This document shows, piece by piece, positions 34,191 to 44,949 of a stretch of DNA of 64,000 nucleotides (position 1 is the stretch's first letter; each line of letters opens with the position of its first letter). Both the position numbers and the translations under genes were made by a program. The notes below the pieces were generated by a model. That model had not been told where the DNA came from and searched no databases. It worked only from the letters and a program-made list of their open reading frames with translations. The stretch comes from Datisca glomerata. Lineage: Eukaryota > Streptophyta > Magnoliopsida > Cucurbitales > Datiscaceae. The stretch is taken from positions 143,106 through 207,105 of the forward strand of contig QANY01013389.1 of assembly GCA_003255025.1 (NCBI GenBank). The letters run 5' to 3'.

Positions 34191-34680
34191 GATCATAAAC
34201 AGATTCATCAAAGGCATGCTGGTGTGCTGGTCATTTCCCCAGTGATCACAAACATTATGGTCTACTAGACCCTTGTAGATGGCGAGAGGTCATCCGACAT
34301 CTTGAACTACTAGGTCTTCTTGCAGATGGTTAGACCCGAAACAGCTCCGCCCGTGCTCGGTCCCTATGATAGGATTGGGTAAACATGAGATCATTCCCGA
34401 ATGAGTGATGTAGCACCCTGTGACCCTCGGTACAACTCCACGGCTCGTCACAAAGCTAGTGGAGTTCACGGTGGTAAAATGCAGCGAGGTGTACAATGCC
34501 ATCCTCGATAGGCCCACCATCCATAACTTCAAGGTAGTCTCATTCACTTGTAATGGGCTAATGAAGCTCCCCACCCCAGGTGTAGGATCATTGAAAATGG
34601 ACCATAAGACGTCGAGGGAATGCAATGCCACCGCCTTTAAAAGGAAGGAGTCAACAACGGCAGGGGAACTAGTCTAAGCA
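34190..34680 (+). pseudogene. Gypsy aspartic protease remnant, copy C
   Basis: Nearly identical to copy A, including the YNAILDRPTIHNFK motif at about 34495-34536 and the RECNATAFKRKE end. The active-site Asp-Thr-Gly is not readable in frame. Confidence 0.65.
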
Positions 34681-34789
34681 GGAACTCCATTCCCCTAGGA
34701 AACAAAAAAAGTGGGGAAGAATTTTAATTACATGAGGTTTGATAAATGGAGAGCCCGTTTCACTATGAAAGACTAAAGGAAAAGTGCTC

Positions 34790-35290
34790 ACTGACGTGGT
34801 GTTCTAGCACATCAATCGGGATCAAAAAGTGATGTATATCGAGCACAGCAGCTCGTCAAATGGGAAAGGTGCTACGGTCGAAGCAGAAATGCCTGACTAG
34901 ACTCCATAAAATAAAAAGTGATGACCGGTAAGGTGCTCTAGCCTGCTAGTCAGAATAAAACAAAAAATGATGTCTGATAAGGCGTTTTAGCTGACCAGGT
35001 GGGATTAAAAAGTGATGATTTGTGTGGTGCTGTAGCCCGCTAGTCGGGATCAAAAAGTGGTCTGCCGAGCACACCAACTCATTAGACTGGTCGAAGTAGA
35101 AATGCTTGACTGGACTCCACAAAATAAAAGGTGATGAGTGGCAATGCGCTTTAGCCAGTCATTCAGGATTAAAAAGTGATGACTGGTGCGACATTCTAGC
35201 CCACCTGTCAAGATCAAAAGTGATGTCTGCCGAAGCACACCAGATCGTCAGATGGGAAGAAGCTCTAGGCAAAACAAGGATATCCAACAA
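34790..35290 (+). repeat. Short tandem array, array C
   Basis: Single-copy counterpart of arrays A and B downstream of protease copy C, with the same AAAAAGTGATGACTGG and GCTCTAGCC phrases. Confidence 0.75.
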
Positions 35291-35652
35291 AACTCTAGGT
35301 GGGTAAGAGGAAAAACTCCAACCTAAGAAGAAGATGGCCGACCAAACACATAAATAAAAAGGGGAGGCAACTTTCAAGGAAAGGAAACGATAAGGGTAAT
35401 TTTGTCACCAAGGATGCTAAGAATTACTATTTTAATGTTTACGAGATAGGGTTAAAGGTAAGTTGAATCTCCATCCAGGCTTTATCAAAGAAAGTTGTAA
35501 AAAAAGCAAGAGAAAGACAACCGTTGAAGAAGTCATATCCTCATTAAAAAAAGTACAAGAAAAAAGTCACTACAAAAGAGACGGAGCTCCAGGAGTGTGG
35601 GCAATGACTCTAAGCGGGCTTTGATGATAGGGGTTGGGTCCCCTTGGATTGA

Positions 35653-35995
35653 CTAAAGAGGCTCCGTCACAACAAAACCACCTTGATCGGCAATAGGAGG
35701 CTGGGAACCCTCTACATCAACAAGACCAAGGCTTCGAGGGTAAGGAACAGGTTCCGGAGGAAAGTTGAGGAAGCTCAGGTCCAGCTCAGGGTAATAATCG
35801 ACAATCTCATCTTGATAGCTGTCATAACCAAGGGAAAACTCCAAGAGAAGGGCAGCCTTGAATTCAGAGGATTCTTTAAAATCCTCCAACTGTCGAGTAA
35901 CCTCCCTTTCTTAATTCTCAGCCCGAACAAGACTCGCATCCTCAAGGTGGAACCTATTCAACAGGGTGTTCTCCTGGCGATAGAGACTCATGAGG
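35653..35995 (-). pseudogene. Antisense ORF C-terminal part of a gypsy element
   Basis: The minus strand reads LEDASLVRAEN, a stop, then RQLEDFKESSEFKAALLLEF and DEIVDYYPELDLSFL. This looks like the C-terminal end of the 'putative gypsy type transposon' proteins that plant Tat elements encode in antisense before their 3' LTR. Its N-terminal and middle parts appear at 42100-42960, beyond a 5.7-kb block with its own pol genes. The function of these proteins is unknown. Confidence 0.5.
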
Positions 35996-36104
35996 GGATT
36001 GTGAGAGTGATGATCCCCATAATGATATTAATGAACCCCTTATATAGATGAGGCCAAGTAAGGACCATTGTTCTGTCCTTTTCAAAAATAAAAAAATCAC
36101 TTAT

Positions 36105-36215
36105 AAAACGTGACCACACTTAAAATGTGGCCACACTCATAAAACGTAATCACATTCATAAAATATGGTCACATTGATGAAACGTGATCACATTCTTAAA
36201 ACGTGACCACACTTT
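36105..36215. repeat. 18-19-bp tandem repeat, six copies
   Basis: Units read AAAACGTGACCACACTT with small changes (AAAATGTGGCCACACTC, AAAACGTAATCACATTC, and so on). The array starts exactly where the left and right gypsy copies stop matching. Confidence 0.85.
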
Positions 36216-36229
36216 ACGCCTTCAATTAG

Positions 36230-37226
36230 CTGTACCTCCATGACATCGAGCATATGTATAACGAATCCTACCAACTTTGTAAAGGCCATGGATCAAAGGA
36301 TGGACTTCACTACCAGCCTATGGACTTCCCAGAGGTGGCATGGTGGGGAACTACCCTAAAGACATCAACACACGTCATTAACTCATTCTCTATCAGAATG
36401 TGGTACATCCAAGGCGCCTATGGTTCCCATACCCTTCAAGAAGATTTCCCTCTCATAGTACACTGAAAACCTTGTCCTAATCCTACCAGACCACAACTCT
36501 CACATTGTTCTCAGGCAAAGAATAACCTTTGAGCTTTTGTCACTAAGCTTGAAGATGGGTTACGACCACTTATAGTATAATAGTGGGCTCCCTACCTTTA
36601 TAAGTCCAGAGACATCCCTTACAAGCGTAAACATTGAGTACGCTGCTTTTATACTTAAGAAACGTCCCTTACAAACATATTCACTTTAATCACACATCAA
36701 CCTCGTTATGCCACATAGACGTGATATGGGCTTTCCTTTAAGTTCCACATGCACCTATTTTACACATCATTCATACTGAGATTTCTCATTATTTACATTA
36801 GCCTCATATTAAAGCTTAAAGGTGGAGAGATCAAGCTTGGACACATTTACTCTGACTGGACGCCTCGTCTCGCACGTAGTTTCATGAAGCAAGAGTCATC
36901 ATTAATCGTATTTAATGCACTAAAAGGCATGAATGTCATTTCATTAAAGTCCCATCATTACATCACTTTAATTATTGAAAGACGTGAAATGACATGATGC
37001 CCCATTAAAAAGGCACATCGTTTGGCTTGCCGCTTTCCACCCCTAATAAATAGGGGGTTGTCTCATCCTCCACATTCCTCTCTTCAGCCATCACTCTCTC
37101 TTACTTCCGAAGCTTTCAACTCTCATTCTTCTTCTTCTCTGATCAAATTCCTTCATCTTCCTCATCGAAAATAATTGCTCCAAAGAATGTTGTTCTCACA
37201 TATAGCAGAAACTCTCTGGCACCAAG
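36230..37226. other. Non-coding stretch ending in a promoter-like leader
   Basis: No domain is recognised up to about 37020. From there, CTAATAAATAGGGGG (about 37043) looks like a TATA element, followed by a C/T-rich leader of about 170 bp up to the ATG at 37227. Confidence 0.45.
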
Positions 37227-37743
37227 ATGTCCTCCAAAGCCATGGAGTATCTCTGGCGAAACGGCCAAACACGTCATTCACGGGATGAAGAGAAGCCTGG
37301 AGGCTACCACCCCTTCATCATCTACCTTGCTTATGGAGAAATAGTTCCCTTGGGACTGCAACGGCTTGCGACATATATCCTATTGCTAAGGGTGACCCGC
37401 AACGACTTCCCTATCTTTATCATTCTTATAACTGCCACATCAGGCCTGTAACGGGCTAGCTAGAGTGGTGTGAGTACATATTCTCCATCCCTGAGTACGC
37501 CACTATTTTGAGGGATGTGGTTATTTATGAGCTTTGAAGGTCAGCTCCTACCTTCACATGATTAACTGTGATTATACTGTCGTGGACGCCTTGGTGACGC
37601 GTTGGAAAGGGCAGACCCATACTTTTTTCAGTGGCTGGGGTGAATTTACACTTACATCAGAGAATGTCTACAAGTCTCGTGCCTTCTTTTCTTTAGCGAT
37701 CATGAGACCTTTGCGAGTGCTTCCACCCTCGGGGAGTAAGTGA
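37227..37743 (+). pseudogene. Plant mobile domain (PMD)-like fragment next to gypsy pol
   Basis: The first frame (37227-37451) opens MSSKAMEYLWRNGQTRH and ends at a stop. A second frame (37534-37743) contains VVDALVTRWKGQTHTFFSGW and GEFTLTSENVYK. The latter resembles the PMD signature (ALVERWRPETHTFHLP..GE.T.TLEDV). PMD domains occur in host proteins of the MAIN/MAIL1 group and also in plant gypsy and Mutator elements. Here it is broken by stops and lies just upstream of a reverse transcriptase. The assignment rests on one motif. Confidence 0.5.
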
Positions 37744-38084
37744 CTTGGTCTCCTACATGAGGGTATATCTAAATCTTACAAAACAATGCCTCCAGGGTCT
37801 TAAATAAGAGGTCTAATTTTTCTGGTTGTCTCTACCATTTTTTTCAAGGATTTGGAAGCTCCTTCAAAGAAAAAATCTCCATGGTGGGGCCAGGGAGAGC
37901 GTTTAATTTAGAAATAAGTATGTGGAGCTTGACATCTTTGTGGCTCTCGCGATATATCTTCCAAGGTACACTTTTACATGTATATTTTCCTTTCTTTCGC
38001 CTGCACATGCATACAGCTAAACAATTATAGGTTTCACTGAAATAATCAAACACATGAATATTTTTCCTTAGGGCTTCATTATAG

Positions 38085-38580
38085 TACCGTCGTTAGACTG
38101 CATAATGTGTAAATGTCATAGATTTGGATAAGGCCTGACCGAAGGTGATTACCCATTATCAATAATCGATCAGATGGTGGACGCGACATCCTAACATGAA
38201 CTTTTAAGCTTCATGGATGCGTACTTTGGTTTCAACTAGGTGAAAATGTTCCAATCTGATCAAGAGAAGACATTCTTTATTACTGATTTTGGAACATTTT
38301 GCTATATTGTGATGTCGTTCGGTTTAAAAAATGTAGGGGCAACATATCAGCGACTAGATAAATTTTTGAAAAACAAATTGGAAAGATAATGGAGGTCTAC
38401 GTCGATGATATACTTGTCAAGGTAGAGAAGAGAACATATCTCATCCTTAATTTAAAAGAAGCATTCTTCACCCTTAGAACGAGTAATATGAAGTTGAACC
38501 CAGAAAAAGTGTATTTTTGGAGTGGCGGCGGGAAAGTTTCTTGGGCACCTGACCAACTATCAAGGTATTGAAGTAAATCG
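38085..38580 (+). pseudogene. Gypsy reverse transcriptase, partial
   Basis: It starts inside RT and passes, with frame changes, FMDAYFGFNQ, FGLKNVGATYQRL and the catalytic box MEVYVDDILVK (38389 onward). It ends near the thumb (LNPEKVYFWS). The usual N-terminal third of RT is missing, and PMD-like sequence precedes it instead. Confidence 0.8.
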
Positions 38581-38589
38581 TGATCAAAT

Positions 38590-39480
38590 CAAGGAAATCA
38601 TGGAAATCAAGTCACCGCGGACAAAGAATGAGACTCAAAGCTTAATGGGAAATAGGCCACACTAAATTGATTCTTGGCAAGATCAACTAATAAGTGCATG
38701 CAACTTTTTGCCAAACTGAAGAAGAATTCAGAGCAGCAATGGGATGAAGAATGCGAGGAAGCACTGTAAAAACTTAAGCACTACCTAGCCTCTCCCCCGC
38801 AGCTGACTAAACCATTGTTTGGCGAAGAACTCTTTCTTTACCTTGCGGTTTCAGAAATGACTGTCAGTGCGGCGTTGGTCATGACAGAAGGAAGACAGTA
38901 GAGACCAGTCTATTTCATTAGAAAAAGCCTTAGGGCTATGGAAACAAGGTACGAAAAAAGGGAAAAACTGTTGTTAGCATTGATTGTTGCTGCAAAGAAA
39001 TTAATCCATTACTTCCAAGTGCATGCAATCAATGTGGTAACAGAATTCCCCTTATAGAGCCTTCTACATTCTCCGGAGATGACTAGAAGACTTCCAAAGT
39101 AGGCGGTTGAACTTGGAGGATATAAAACCTGTTATGTACCGCGGACTGCGATCAAGGCACAAGTTCTTATAGATTTCATTGTCGAATTCACCTATAAAGA
39201 CGGACAACATGATCCATCGAAAGAGGAGCTAAAAAAGGAGACCTAGACCTTATTCATAGACGGAGCCTCAAATTATCGGGGAGCAGGAGCGAGAGTCGTG
39301 GTCCAAACTCCACATGGTGAGACCTTTAAGCAGGCATTATCTTTTTGTTTCCAAGTATCCAACAACGAGGCATAATATGAAGCGCTTTTAGCCGGCTCCG
39401 CCTCATGAATAAATTTAAGGTAACTAACATTAAAATCTTTTATGATTTGAAAGTAGTTGCTAATCAAGTTTCAGGAAACT
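38590..39480 (+). pseudogene. Gypsy RNase H and archaeal-type RNase H remnants
   Basis: After RT comes the RNase H connection (a KKLIHYFQVH-like segment at about 38995). A second RNase H start follows, LFIDGASNYRGAGARVVVQTPHG (39249 onward), with SNNEAQYEALLAG-like sequence after it. The second is the archaeal-type RNase H of Tat-lineage gypsy elements. Many stops are present. Confidence 0.7.
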
Positions 39481-39894
39481 ACAAAACCAAAGATAGTAGA
39501 ATGGCAAAATATTTTGTAATACGCCAGGGAGATGTTACAATTGTTCAAGAGTTATGAAATCACCCAGATATCGAGAACGAAAAATGCTAGAGTGGACGTA
39601 CTTGCTAGTTTGGGATCTTCGGTAATGCTCCCTTCAAAAGGAATGTTTCTATAGATACTTGAGCGAGCCCAACATGAAAATGCCCATACAAATAGAAGCT
39701 AAAATCACAACGGGAGATTGTGGACACCATCGGCGAGAAGATATTGTTCGTTATCTTCTCAATCTTCCAACCAAAAAAATGGAGGCCCTGTAGCTTTAAC
39801 AATAGAGTGCCATGTATACTTTAATTGATGGAAAATTGTATAGAAGATCTTTTTCAGGACTGTATCTCAAATGTCCCTCAACAATGGAGGTAAA

Positions 39895-40910
39895 GTATGC
39901 ATTGACAGGAGTGCACAAATGAATTTGTTGAGATCATTCAAGCGGGAGTTCTTTGGTAAATAAGCTATTAAATGAAGGGTACTACTGGCCAAAGATGCAT
40001 GAGGAAGCTATTGAATGAAGGGTGCGACAAATGTCAACAGTATGCCCCCGTTCTGAAGCCGGCCCTCGACTAGCTGCAAACATTGATAAGTCTGTGGCCA
40101 TTAATATAAAGGGGGATTGACGTAGTCGGACCACTTCCAATGGCTCCCACTCAGAAGAGATTTTTGCTAGTCGCAACCGACTACTTCATGAAGTGGAAAG
40201 AAGTATAAGCTTTGGCAAGAGTAAGGAAAGAGTTGAGAGATAGTTTCTATGGAAGAATATTGTCTGTAGATACGATGTTCCAAAAATTCTAGTTTGTGAC
40301 AACGGACTTCAATTCACTGGGTGTCAAGTAAAGAATTTTTTTGAGGGACTCCTCATAATAAACAGATTATCAATGCCCTATCATCCCCAAGGAAAAAGAC
40401 AAGTAGAAAGATCAAACAAAAAAATTCTTAACAACTTGAAGAAGTATCTGGAATCACCCAAGGGGAAACGGGTTGAAGAACTACCCTCTGTTCTTTGGGC
40501 TTACAGGACAACACCTAGGGAGCCTACGGGTGAAACACCTTTTGCCCATGCTTACTGGGCAGAAGCTGTTTTACCAGTTAAGATTGGGTGCCCCACGATG
40601 AGATTTACCATTGATCAAGATACAAACACAGAACGAATAATAAAGAATCTCGATCTATTGGAAGAGAGACAGGAGGCATCTCTAATCATATTGGCTACCT
40701 ACAACTAGAAGAGAAGGAAATATTTCTATAGAAGGGTGAAGAAATGGTAATATCAAATTGGTGACCTCATGCTTAAACGGATATTTCCAACGAATGAAGG
40801 CAAGCTAGGGTCGAACTAGAATGGACCGTTCATCATCAAAGCAATTTGAGGAAACATGTTATATCATCTAATGACTAACAAATGGACGTTTATCCAAATG
40901 TTGGAATGAT
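39895..40910 (+). pseudogene. Gypsy integrase remnant
   Basis: In order it shows a zinc-binding N-terminus (EVHEGICGDHS-like, KCQQYAPV-like), the core start DVVGPLPMAPTQKRFLLVATDYF, a CDNG segment near 40305, and an open frame (40373-40708) with MPYHPQGKRQVERSNKKIL (the Glu of the D-D-E triad) and WAYRTTPREPTGETPF. The first Asp (DVVG) and the Glu are readable. Frame breaks between them rule out function. Confidence 0.8.
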
Positions 40911-41054
40911 TTACATTTATGCAAGTGTTATGTATTGTTTAATCTATTCTTTTCTTTAATGAAAATTACATTATCCCGTGGTTTTTTGTCGTTAGGGGTT
41001 TTCAGCATAAAATATGGTGTGAGCTTCTATTTTTAGGTTGGAACAAATGGAAAT

Positions 41055-41720
41055 GGCCTCTTAAGCTTTGAAGAAGGAGTTTAAGTCCATGGGAACATAT
41101 GTGTCCGAGCCCCATTGTCAAATGGAAATATACGGCCCTTAAGATTTGCAAGGAGTTTAAGTCCTTGGGAATGAATGTCTCTGGACAACGTTCTCAGAAG
41201 GAAATATATGGCCCCTGAGATTCACAAGGAGCTTAAGTCCTTGAGAACGGATGTCTTTAGGTGCCGTTCTCAAAAGCAAACATAGGGCCCCCGAGCTTCG
41301 CAATGAGTTTAAGTCATTGGGAACAGATGCCTTCGGGTATCATTCTCAGAAAAAAAATATAGTGCCCTTGAGCTTCGCAAGGATCTTAAGTCCTTGGGAA
41401 TGGATGTCACCAAGCATCGTTCTTAGAAGAAAATACAGGGCCCTTGAGCTTCTCAAAGAGCTTAAGTCCTTGAGAACTGATGTCGATGGGCACATGACTC
41501 ATAAGGAAATTGTAGGGCCTCTGAGCTTTGTGAGGAGCTTAAGACCTTGAGAACCAATGTCTCCGGGCACCATTCTCGAAAGATAATTATAAGGTCAATG
41601 AGCTTCGTGAGAAGCTTATGTCCTTGGGAACGGATGTCTATGGGCACCGTTCTTAGAAGAAAATTTCAGGCTTCCTAAGCTTTGTCAAAATTCCAAGTCC
41701 TTGAGAACGATTAATCAACA
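41055..41720. repeat. Tandem repeat of about 76 bp, eight to nine copies
   Basis: Units read GAGCTTAAGTCCTTGGGAACGGATGTCT...CACCGTTCTCAGAAG...GGCCCTTGAGCTTCGCAAG, starting about 41078, 41153, 41228, 41303, 41380, 41456, 41533 and 41610. They lie in the 3' part of the gypsy pol block after integrase. They differ completely from arrays A-C, which supports two different parent elements. Confidence 0.85.
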
Positions 41721-41839
41721 AATACAATTCAAAAGGATTGGCAACATGTACAATTCAAATGAACTAAAGATGCTTAAATCTCAAGTGCATCGGTAAAATT
41801 CAGTTTAATTTTCTATGAAAATCTATAAATGCAAAATCC

Positions 41840-42970
41840 CTCAAATGACCTCCCTTTCCTTCACCTTCTGCAGCTTCTTAGATCGAATGGCCTCCAACCT
41901 TTGTGCCTTAACACCCTCGAGCTCCACTGGGGGCTTGCTCAAAGAAACCACATCTGCAACAAGCGGCACAACGATAAGGCCACGTACGAAAAGACAGAAG
42001 ATAAAAAGGAGAGAGAAGGTAACAAGATATAGGAACAACTTTGCATACACTGCGAAGAGGGGCTCCGGAACTACGAGGACTGAAACTCCCCGAGGTTAAA
42101 CTTACCAAACAGGCCTTGTCAGGAACCTCGCATGTGAAGCCCGCCGGAGGATCCAGGTATAGTCCTGCCTAGAGCAAGGATGCGGGAGAAGTAAGGGAGC
42201 TGAAGTGGTGTCATCCTACGAGAATTCTGACTAGATTACAAATCCGAGCCGTGAAGTCGGCGGAGAGTTCCTTCGATTTTTGCCTCCCAATTTCACATAG
42301 GAAAAGATAGAAGTTAATATTCAAGACTGGAGGTAAGCACATTTTCTTCCTCATTTATGATCTTATTTGCGGCCCCGAAGACTCGATTTATTGAGTCCGT
42401 GATCCCCTAGTCTCTAGGATGAGACTCCTAAGAGTCAAAAACCACGAACCAACTATCTTTCCGATCGTGGTACCAACTGGGGATGCTATCTATGAGCCCC
42501 CTCACCCCCTAGTCCTACCTCTACTATAGTACCAACCTGGGGGCCGAGAGGGAGCCTCCTCGCCTGGTTTCTTAGGAGGAGTCTTCAATTGAAACAGGAA
42601 GTCAAATTCCTCCAAAGAGAAATCTCCACCACCATGTAGCTTCCACAAGACCCAACATCCCACCAAGACCTTCAAGGAATTAGGCTGAAGTTAGGTGAAG
42701 GTTATCCCCATTAAGGAGACCAACCTCTTGAAGAAGTGGTGCAGGGGAAGACGCAACCCGCCTTCTAGAGTCGTCGAGTATAAACCAATCCCACCACGTC
42801 AGGGGGAACTAACTCTCTCACCATCCTCTGACACTCGCAGACTGGCGTAGTTCAAAAGGTGATACTTCTCCCGAAGGAAGGATACATCCCCCTCAGTTAG
42901 GGAGGAGGGGTAGTCATCGGCTCCCCAGTGTCCAGAACTGCCGGTCTCGGTCAATGAGCCTGAGTCCAAG
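41840..42970 (-). pseudogene. Antisense ORF N-terminal and middle parts of a gypsy element
   Basis: Read on the minus strand with some stops: DDYPSSLTEGDVSFLREKYHL, then GGLRLPLHHFFKRLVSLMGI, then QPNSLKVLVGCWVLWKL and FSLEEFDFLFQLKTPPKKPG. This order matches the 'putative gypsy type transposon' domain (PF04195 type) found antisense near the 3' LTR of Tat-lineage elements. A later piece (VVSLSKPPVELEGVKAQRLE) lies at about 41850-41960. The C-terminal part seems to be the one at 35653-35995. Confidence 0.6.
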
Positions 42971-43515
42971 TGATAACATCTGATGAGGAGAAGGAAGAGG
43001 ACTTAGAAAAAGCACCTGGCGAAAATTTCTCAGAAAGAGGGAAAAAATACTTACACCTTTTCAACAAGAAAGAAGTAAGGGTAAAAGAGGAAATTGCCAA
43101 AAAACTCATTTCTCTCAGATGAAGAAAGAGGAAAGATTTTAAGAAAACCCCTCATTTAAAAGACCCTGGGCTGGTGATTCGATGGGTTAGGAAGCCGCCA
43201 ATTTATGAAATGACAGGCTCAAAGGAATCGAGCATACACATCGATGTAACTGGTGATGTGTTAGTAGCGATGGTCATTTGGTCCTCACTTCCCTCCCGCA
43301 CACGCCATCATCACGACTACTCCTGAGAATGGAAAAGTTCAAATTCTTAAAAATACGGGAACTACACATAGGAAGTTCCACCTCGAGAGGGCACTTCACC
43401 CGCCTAGACATGATCTCTAAGGAAATCCACAATTCGACCCTTGCCTAAAGAAAAGACCTGAAAGTCTTCAAACCCGAGCTGGTAGGACACGCACGAGATC
43501 CTCGATTGGGGTAAC

Positions 43516-43982
43516 TGTTACGGGTATTCCCGAACTTCTAATGAGGAATTGAATAGCCGAGCTCCCAAAAGGGAAGGAACCGACCTCACTAGGTCGATCT
43601 CCAAAGGAGCTCGGGGAATATTGACCAATGTGAACTCAAAAGCTTCGAGGGGAAGGTCTAACACAGGAGCTCATCCAGCCCTGTGTCAGGCATCATCACC
43701 TCACCCGAAACTTATTCGACACATATCCCTCTCTTAAGGAGAGGTATAAATACCCCATCTACAGGCAGTGTAAGGTACGTAACTTTTTCCTAAAGAAAAC
43801 TCTGCCAAATTCTCTCCAGGATATTGACTTGGTCATCGGAGGCTCTTCGACGATGAAACCACCTCCGGTTCTCTTCATCTTTAGAGTTCTTCCTTTGTGT
43901 TGTGTAGATTTCAGGCAGATATGATCCTTACGTGGAGGAGAGATAGCACGCCATCTCACGATAGAGATTTTCGGTAACAACA
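43516..43982 (+). repeat. 3' LTR of the outer gypsy element (internally deleted)
   Basis: It starts TGTTACGGGTATTCCCGAAC and ends GGTAACAACA. It lacks about 240 bp present in the 5' LTR, between CATCATCACCTCACC-like and CCTGAAACTTATTCG-like sequence. It is preceded by TTGGGGTAAC, a possible polypurine tract, and followed by CTCTG. Confidence 0.8.
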
Positions 43983-43989
43983 CTCTGTA

Positions 43990-44225
43990 TCATTTCTTTT
44001 TTTACTATATAACTATTATATGTTTAGAAACTTTTTCACCTTGTAAGTCATTATTTTGATTGAATTTTTATTGTTTATTTATCACGTAATTTATCACGTA
44101 AAACTAGAGATGACAAAAATACCAGTTGGTAAAAATACCTGTGAGTACTCTGATTAAGGGCATTTTCTTCATCTTCGATGATTCTCCTAAAGACAACAAT
44201 ATATAATGAAAACTGTGATGTAATT
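43990..44225. other. AT-rich spacer after the retrotransposon complex
   Basis: No coding signal. A local duplication of TTATCACGTAA lies at about 44080-44101. Confidence 0.5.
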
Positions 44226-44229
44226 CTCA

Positions 44230-44940
44230 CTTATGATTGACAATTGAGTTCCCTCAATTTTATAATTTTATATGAACTAAATTGAATCATGAATTGATTA
44301 GCTGAATTAAAATTTATCAATTTTATAATTGAATCGAACCGTAATTCATCAATGTTACAATCGAATAAAACTAACATTTATCAATTTTATAATCAAACGG
44401 AAATGAAATTGATTTTTTTGTAATTGAACTAAATTGTATCATAGTTCTATAATCGAATAATCAAACTAAAAGTTATTAAGTTTATGACTGAGTCAAACAT
44501 AATAGTTAATTTTATAATCGAATAACCAATACTAAAATTAATCAATTTTATAATCGAACTAAATTAGAATTCATTGATTTTATTCATTAAAACAAAACGA
44601 ATCATCAATTGAATAACCAAAACTGAAATTCATCAATTATAGTCTAATCGAACCAAATTTCATCAATTTAGCATTTGAATAACACTGAAATTCATCAATT
44701 CTATAATAAAATAGAACTGGAATTTATCAATTTACAATCAAACCAAACTGGATCATCAAGTTTATGATCGAATAAGCAAACCATAGTTTATTAATTTTAA
44801 AATGAAACTAAATTAGATTGTCAATTTTATAATCGAATAATCATACAACCGAACTAATTGAATCATCAATTTTATAATCGATTAACCAAATTAAAAAATT
44901 CATCAATTAAGTTTATTAAACAATTTTGTCAACTCAATTT
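44230..44940. repeat. Degenerate AT-rich tandem repeat of about 35-45-bp units
   Basis: Words such as ATTCATCAATTTTATAATCG, GAATAACCAAACTGAAATT and GAACTAAATTG recur more than fifteen times with drift. The array is non-coding and satellite-like. Confidence 0.75.
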
Positions 44941-44949
44941 TCAGTTTAA

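Larger units (their letters stand above)
22462..43982 (+). mobile_element. Large composite Ty3/gypsy retrotransposon (Tat-like) with nested elements
   Basis: Two direct LTRs (22462-23198 and 43516-43982) share long identical stretches and end in the same AACAACA. The flanks CTCTA (22457-22461) and CTCTG (43983-43987) look like a target duplication with one mutation. Plus-strand gag and protease remnants follow the 5' LTR. A copia element is nested in gag (24580-33869). A second gypsy pol block lies at about 38085-40910. Antisense ORF pieces precede the 3' LTR. The archaeal-type RNase H and the 3' antisense ORF point to the Tat lineage. No intact ORF remains. Confidence 0.75.

Noticed and set aside
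36749..36997. 82-codon plus-strand frame
   Set aside because: No domain and surrounded by stop-dense sequence; probably chance.
41251..41550. 99-codon plus-strand frame
   Set aside because: It lies inside the 76-bp tandem array. The repeated KSLGTD-type phrases mirror the DNA unit.
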